Below are positions 58,194 to 64,000 of a stretch of 64,000 nucleotides of DNA, piece by piece; position 1 is the stretch's first letter, and the number at the start of each line of letters is the position of its first letter. The stretch is from the NCBI GenBank assembly GCA_051530055.1, contig CM121342.1, positions 2,046,001 to 2,110,000 on the forward strand, read 5' to 3'. Source of the DNA: Neoechinorhynchus agilis (taxonomy: Eukaryota; Acanthocephala). Position numbers and translations under genes: made by a program. The notes beneath the pieces are model-generated. The model ran no database searches and had not been told where the DNA came from. It saw nothing but the letters and a program-made list of their open reading frames with translations.

Positions 58194-59637
58194 TCATCGG
58201 AAACGGAAAAACATTTAGAAAAAGTTATAAAGCGGAATGAAGAAATGGTTGTCGAGCTCAAGGCTAACGGTCAACCGATAAATGACCTTAAGGCTAAATT
58301 AAATCGACTAAAGGAAATCAACGACCAAAATGAAATTGAAAGAAAAGCAAGAGATCTCCAAATTGCAGAAGTTGAAGCTAAATTGAAAGCCGAAATGGAC
58401 ATGGCCGCAAAAGAAGTTGAGCAGTTTTCACAGAAGGAAATAAAATGGAAAACTGATAAGCAATCACTTGAAGTAAAACTTCAAAACATTATGGGAAAAC
58501 TCGAACATTTGGAACAATCGAGGAATTTCGAGGAAAATACACGACTTATGGAAAGAAAAGAAGAAAATCTGAGACTTCAGGGTTGTTTGGGAAATGCCCA
58601 ATCTGAGATCTGTGATCACAAAACATAATCGGAATCTCTTAATAAGAAATTAAGGGAGAAGAACACGAAACTAGCAGAAAGTTCCATGAAATTAGAAAAT
58701 CTCCTGATGCATAATGGGGAATTGTTGGAAAAATTGGAAACTATTCAAAGGAAGTTTGATTGCGTTTTAAGCGAAAATCAAAATCGTTCAATAATTATTC
58801 AGACGCAAGAAAGTGAAATTAGCACATTGAAGGCAGAACTTCGTGAAAAGGTTTCGGTTTACGCGCGCGAGAAATGGGAAATGATGAAGAAGTTAAATGG
58901 CCAAATGATTGATGAGCTAAAGAAGAGCAAACTTGAGAAAAACAAGCTTCTGAAAAGGAACAAAGATTTGGACGGCAAACAAGAAAGGTGAGTCTTGGAG
59001 CAACCACAAGAAGAACTAAAGTCCCAAATGTGCAACCAAACAAAGGATTTTGAAGATGCAAATAATCGTCCAAAACATAGACTCAGACTATTTGAACGGA
59101 TGATACGCCGTCTTTTAAATTGGAGAATAGGAAACTCAGAAATAGATAAACTAAGAGGTGACGATCCAGTCGGTACGAATATGCCATTTTCGAACCTCGT
59201 CGACCTGCCCGGGCAATCTTTGGGTCCTGAGAGTACTGCAATATTGCCAAAAAGATTCAATTGTATGTTAATGCAAGATCAAAACTCAACTTCATCGCAA
59301 AACAACTCCACACAAACAAAAGGAGAAAAAAGAACGCCTCCGCGTTCTCAAAGAAGAAGCACAGCAGTTGGTACTCATTCTAAACTTTCCAACGGTCAAT
59401 ATTCGAGGGCAATTGCAGATGCATTCGATGCAATTCGTCCGGGTAAAAATTACAGTGAAATATGTTGTTTTAAATAATTAAAATGCAAATTGTATAATAA
59501 ACGTAATTTATGTATTACTATTTTTCGGGACACGGTTTAAAAACATATGCAATCCCATAAAATTCATTGGGTTTTATATGACCGCTGCTTAAGCTGAAAT
59601 GCAAGCTAGAAATTTAAGCAACTCTTAAACTATACGG
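58194..59637 (+). pseudogene. Long coiled-coil protein, copy C (unit 2)
   Basis: Counterpart of 29597-31040; stops at 58626-58628 and 58989-58991, AATAAA at 59496-59501. Confidence 0.8.
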
Positions 59638-60022
59638 CGAAAACGGGTACTAATCATTTTCATGATTCTTTTAAAAACCATTATGTTTGCAAATAATCTA
59701 TAAAGGTATCGATGGAAACGGCGGAACATGTTTATCCTCCATTGCTTCGAGGATGCACCCAGCATTCCCTTTCTGAATCGCAAAGCTGATTCTCCAATAA
59801 AAACAGTGGGCTGCACGGGGTTCCTTGTTGTTGCGGTCAACAATTTTACAACCTTTGTTAAAAATTTTGCGGTGCTTAGTCCGAATGCACCAATTGTCTC
59901 AATGGCGAGAGGTTGGAAAAATGTAGATTCGACGAATCGACGCATTTGTATTTTTTCGATCTTCCGTCCTTTTCGCCACTTCACTGGCTCCTGAAACTGG
60001 AAGGTGTAATTTGCTCTTCGCA
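59638..60022 (-). mobile_element. R-tail repeat, tail block (unit 2)
   Basis: Counterpart of 31041-31425. Confidence 0.55.
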
Positions 60023-61627
60023 TCCCAATCGAAACTGGTGGCGTGAAATAAAAAATGTCACTGGTCTTGGTAGATCCACCCCCTTAGCATCTCTCCTCAA
60101 ATCTGATCTCCTCTCAATCCTCAACACCATGAATAAAAACCTTTGTCCTCCCAAATCTCCTCTCCATTGTCCCAACCTCCCTTCTTACTTTCGGACCCAC
60201 CCATTCATACATGCCCTTCCTTAGTTTCCTTTCTCGAAATCCTAGAGATCCTTAAACGCCTGCCCCGCCATTCTTCCCCTAATTCGACTATTCCAAATTG
60301 GGCCATTCGTTTCATCATCCCGGAACTTATCGATCCTCTAACGCACATAACGAACCTTAGCTTTCTATTGGGCTCTTTCCCATCGTGTCTTAAGGAAGCC
60401 CGTGTCGTTCCCCTACCCAAATACAATAAACCGACTTCCCACACATCCTTTCGTCCCATCTCTATCCTCTCACCTTTCTCTAAAATCTTAGAAAAATGTT
60501 TTAAAACCCGCCTACTTCCCTTCTTCCTCAAAAACATCTCCCCTTCCAAATTCGCTTTCCGTCCTAATTATTCTTGTTCTGATGCCCTCCTCTGCATCTA
60601 AGATACGCTTGTGCGCAGCTTGGATTCCAACCCAGTATCAACCGTCCGTCTCGTGCAACTGGATGTTTCCAGGGCGTTTGAGTCGGTAGATCACTCCCTT
60701 CTCCTCCAAGCATGTGCTTCCTTTGGCCTCTTAACCTGGCAACTCGCTTGGATTTCCTCTTTCCTCTCCAACCGCAAAACAATACATTCAATGTGGAACT
60801 TCTTGCTCCTCTTCTCTACCCGTATTTAAAGGGGTCCGCAAAGCGCCGTACTTTCCCTCTCCTCTTTGAAATTTTTCTAAATGGCCTTCATCCCCTCACT
60901 CCCCCTACCAAATATTTTCTCTATGCAGATGACCTCACAGTCATTACCGTCGCATCTCCCTCTCTCTCCCTCTCCACAACCATGGACGAGTTCAACCATC
61001 TCATTTCCTCGCTCTCCGCCCTAAACCTCTCCCTAAATTTATCCAAATCTTTTGAGCTTGTCCCCACATTTCCAAACGCAATCTTATCCCCACGCCTCTC
61101 CCTCTCACCATCCAATGCTACTCTTCTCTCCGAATACTGAGCCTGACTTTACAAGAAAACCTTAAATGGGATGCCCACATTTCGTTTACACTCTCTAAAA
61201 CAAGCCCTCGTTTTTACCTCCTCAAACTCCTCCGGCGTCTCGGCGTTTCCTCTAAACACCTTGCCCACTTTTATTTCTCTGCCATCCTCCCAATCCTTAC
61301 ATACGCCTTCCCCACTTTCCTCGCCCTTTCCGCCAATGCTCTCCATTCCCTCGAAACCTTCCACAAGGGAGCATCGAGAATATGCGGGACTTCACCCCTT
61401 CCCCTCGACGCCCACCTCCACTCCATTTTCTCTAAAAACGCCCTCCGTCTTCTTCAACCCCCACCACAATTTTCTTCCCTCATCTCTAAATACTCTTCCC
61501 CCAAGCCCAATCTTTCTTTAACAACCGGAGAACAAGGAAAGACTCCCAATCGGTCATTCTCCTGTAAAACTCCAAAGACAAATCCCACCTCCCTGCCTCA
61601 ACATCCGACATCCAGACAACTTCAGCA
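60023..61627 (+). mobile_element. LINE, CR1/L2-like (unit 2)
   Basis: Counterpart of 31426-33030; YADD box at about 60920. Confidence 0.85.
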
Positions 61628-61641
61628 AAGATAGATGCTGG

Positions 61642-61897
61642 CAAGTGTTGTTTAAATGGACTGGCTCGATCGGAGACCAAAGTCCTTCTTATTCGAGTAT
61701 TCACTATGCTGTGACAATTTGCGTGCCCATCGGTTTTGGGCAATCGAACCCGTTGGTTCTCATGCTATCAGTCTTGGTCCCGCTCTTGCATATCTCAGGG
61801 ATTGAGTAAGCTACGCCTAGGCCTAGTCCCAACGCGAGACTAAAGGAACAGTCATCCATTTTAGCGATAATTTCGACAGTATCAATGTTTATCATCT
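61642..61897 (-). mobile_element. R-tail repeat, R block (unit 2)
   Basis: Counterpart of 33045-33300, with the 63-codon frame at 61704-61895. Confidence 0.45.
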
Positions 61898-62997
61898 AAA
61901 ATACTAACACAGAAGTGTTATCCTGTATACTAGTTATTATCATGCGATATGATCGAGAAACCCCTGTTTCTGGACTCTTTGTCCGCTAAAACCTCTGAAG
62001 AAGAGCACCATTGCTTCCTCATTGGCAATTTCAAGCTGATGCTCGTTTTTTGGCTTCCATAGGTTGAACTAAGCATTCTATTTTGATGGCTTCCATTATT
62101 AACTGATTTCGTAAATTAGGTTGTACGCTTATCACATTCACGTCATCAAAATCAATTTGATGTTCGCAATTCACCCTGTGATTGGCTATTGCTGAGGAAG
62201 CATCGTAACGCCTACATGCATATCTGTGCTCTGCGATCCTTTTGCTGAGTCCTTGTTTGGTCTGTCCCGCATATTTGGCTAGACAGTCTTTGCAACGGAC
62301 ATCGAATACAACTTGATATTGCTCACATTTTGACTTATTTTTAAGGATGACTGCGAGGTTCTCTTCTTTTGTATTGAACAGAAAGATTGTTTTGTCCAAG
62401 TTTCGCAAATCTCGATTAAGTACGGATTGAAGTTTGTTATTCACTAATTTAATTCCTATATATTTTGGTTTTTCATTCACCGAACATTTAATGATTCTTT
62501 TCTCTTGTCTATTAGCGATGTTCTTGGCTTTGTGGTAATTTTTTTATCGCCGATTCAGAATAACCCCTAGCTCTCAAAACTTGAGTAATGAGACGTATTT
62601 CAACCGTTCTTAACTTGTTAGTTGATCATATTCTATAGGATCTTAGAAACAGTGACACAGCTGTAGATCTCTTAAAGGACTCCGGATTGTGTCTAAGACC
62701 AATGCGAAGGATACCAGGCTAAATTTGGTTTTCTGGACACACTTTATTCTATCATTTGTAAGGAAGGTAGATGACGACTAACCTTAACACCAAGGAAATT
62801 GATAGTAACCTGCTCACACTCTTCCGCTGTTACAGCCAATTTGATGTTGTTATGTATGGAATGCAACAACTTTTTTAAATTGTTGAACTCGACGGTGTGC
62901 GCGTTCATAATGCGCTCGATATGTCGATAGTTCAACGCCACCGATCGCCGGGTTCCACGGGTGTGCGAGACTACTGGAAGGGTGGGGTCAGGTTCGA
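61898..62997 (-). mobile_element. Penelope-like element, RT C-terminus plus GIY-YIG nuclease (unit 2)
   Basis: Counterpart of 33301-34400; the nuclease frame is 62031-62480. Confidence 0.85.
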
Positions 62998-63391
62998 GAT
63001 CACCCATCGGCCCCAAAAAGTGGGTTGGCTCTGGCCTTCGAGTGCGGCTAAATGCATCCGATGTGTGCAAGTCAGCCGAAAAGCTCCCAAAAAAAGGAAT
63101 ATAGCCGAAAGTCTCAAACGAAGATGTCTCAAGACCAATCAATCAATATGAGGAACATAACCATGCGTATGTCTGACTGTAAGGATAAATAAATAAAAAA
63201 ATCTGCTGAACAATGGGGCGATCTATAAAACGTCGGTTATGAGTATCATTAAGGATCACCGCGTCAACCACCGACACCTTCGCACTCAATTCGCTTTCTG
63301 ATTCTAACGCTGTACAATCTCAAAAATGTGACTATTCCTGGTGTGCTGGTCTTATGTACAAGTTGATTTTCGCAAAAGACTAACGCTCTTA
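62998..63391. other. No gene recognised (unit 2)
   Basis: Counterpart of 34401-34794. Confidence 0.4.
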
Positions 63392-63838
63392 CTAATCTTC
63401 TTCAGATTCACTATCATCCATCTGAACTCCTTCGTATTGCCGAAACAGTTCACCAGGTTGAATCGCTCCCCATCCTTCCGGCCTTGGTGGCAGATACAAG
63501 CGATATGGATTTGCACTATCAGCAAAACGATTCAACCGAGGCAGTGCATTAATAACGTAAGCTGTAAAAATGTCTCTATCCTGCACAAAAGGTACCGCAG
63601 ATTCAGTTCGGGTGCCAATTGACCCGTTAATTTCTCTTATTTGTTGACGTCGCCGATGTCGAAACCAATTTTCAATGGAAAATAGAGTTCTCCTCATTCC
63701 AACAGCTATTCTTGCCAAATCTAGAGTCGTGGGCATTGGTTCCATTTTGAACATTCTCTCAAGGATATTAACTTCATCTTCCACAAATCCGTTTATGGCT
63801 TGATTAATGTCACTGTTACCACTGCCACGAGAAACCAT
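63392..63838 (-). CDS. Divergent homeodomain protein, 148 aa (unit 2)
   Basis: Counterpart of 34795-35241, ATG at 63838, with the same helix 3 FSIENWFRHRRRQQ and acidic end. It is the last complete gene before the window edge. Confidence 0.65.
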   Translation of the reverse strand: MVSRGSGNSDINQAINGFVEDEVNILERMFKMEPMPTTLDLARIAVGMRRTLFSIENWFRHRRRQQIREINGSIGTRTESAVPFVQDRDIFTAYVINALPRLNRFADSANPYRLYLPPRPEGWGAIQPGELFRQYEGVQMDDSESEED

Positions 63839-63886
63839 CGCGATCAAGGTGACTAGTCGCGTGTATCGAAAAATATATCCCAAGTC

Positions 63887-64000
63887 GACCTATTCGATAT
63901 CGACCGTTCATATAGTCTTGATTGTAGGCTTTGGTTTTCTAGAAAACAATGACAGCTTCAAAGTTTAAAACACTGACGATTGTTTTTTGCCAGCAGTCGA
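63887..64000 (-). mobile_element. LINE 3'-end fragment, RTE-like, cut by window edge (unit 2)
   Basis: Counterpart of the first part of 35290-35765. The rest lies beyond the window. Confidence 0.5.

Larger units (their letters stand above)
38041..64000. repeat. Tandem duplication, unit 2 (first 25,960 bp)
   Basis: Same orientation and order as 9444-35403, offset 28,597. It is cut by the window edge inside the RTE-like LINE fragment, so its right end and total copy number are unknown. Confidence 0.93.

Noticed and set aside
1-64000. tRNA, rRNA or snRNA genes
   Set aside because: I scanned for obvious conserved boxes and saw none I could support by eye; a covariance-model search would be needed to exclude them.

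Overview
The window looks like nuclear DNA of a metazoan, probably an invertebrate. It carries a complete cytoplasmic-type actin gene with a TATA box and a perfect CArG box, a divergent homeobox gene, a Tudor-like gene and a decayed trimethylguanosine synthase (TGS1) fragment. These sit among Penelope-like elements, LINEs and Ty3/gypsy fossils. I cannot name the species. The recognisable genes read without obvious introns, and several are broken.

The dominant structure is a head-to-tail tandem duplication with a period of exactly 28,597 bp. Unit 1 is 9444-38040. Unit 2 starts at 38041 and runs off the right edge at 64000, so 25,960 bp of it is visible. Every reading frame I compared between the units has the same length and translation, including dead genes and transposon wrecks. 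The duplication is therefore either very recent, homogenised, or an assembly artefact.

Left flank, 1-9443 (single copy here): retroelement tail remnants (1560-3092), a broken copy (A) of a long coiled-coil gene (3308-5946), two Penelope-like fragments (5947-6570 and 8160-9443), a promoter-plus-fragment of the same coiled-coil family (6745-7210) and a small basic ORF (7783-8094).

Unit 1, left to right: a minus-strand gypsy fossil containing a seven-copy 116-bp tandem array; a Tudor-like gene; a degenerate LINE with a three-arm foldback; actin; an unrecognised broken gene; a coiled-coil pseudogene; the TGS1-like pseudogene; coiled-coil copy B with a head-to-head partner fragment; LINE and Penelope-like remnants; coiled-coil copy C; a second LINE nested inside an older repeat; another Penelope-like fragment; the homeobox gene; a LINE 3' fragment; and a plus-strand gypsy integrase whose 3' LTR is cut off at the duplication junction. 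Unit 2 repeats this order, offset by 28,597, up to the LINE 3' fragment.

The genes do not form an operon or pathway. The best candidate for something undescribed is the coiled-coil family: an unknown N-terminal domain of about 150 residues, a charged linker, about 600 residues of coiled coil and a conserved C-terminal tail. It is present in three independently broken copies plus two promoter-linked fragments, and one of those fragments has become a new 118-codon open frame.
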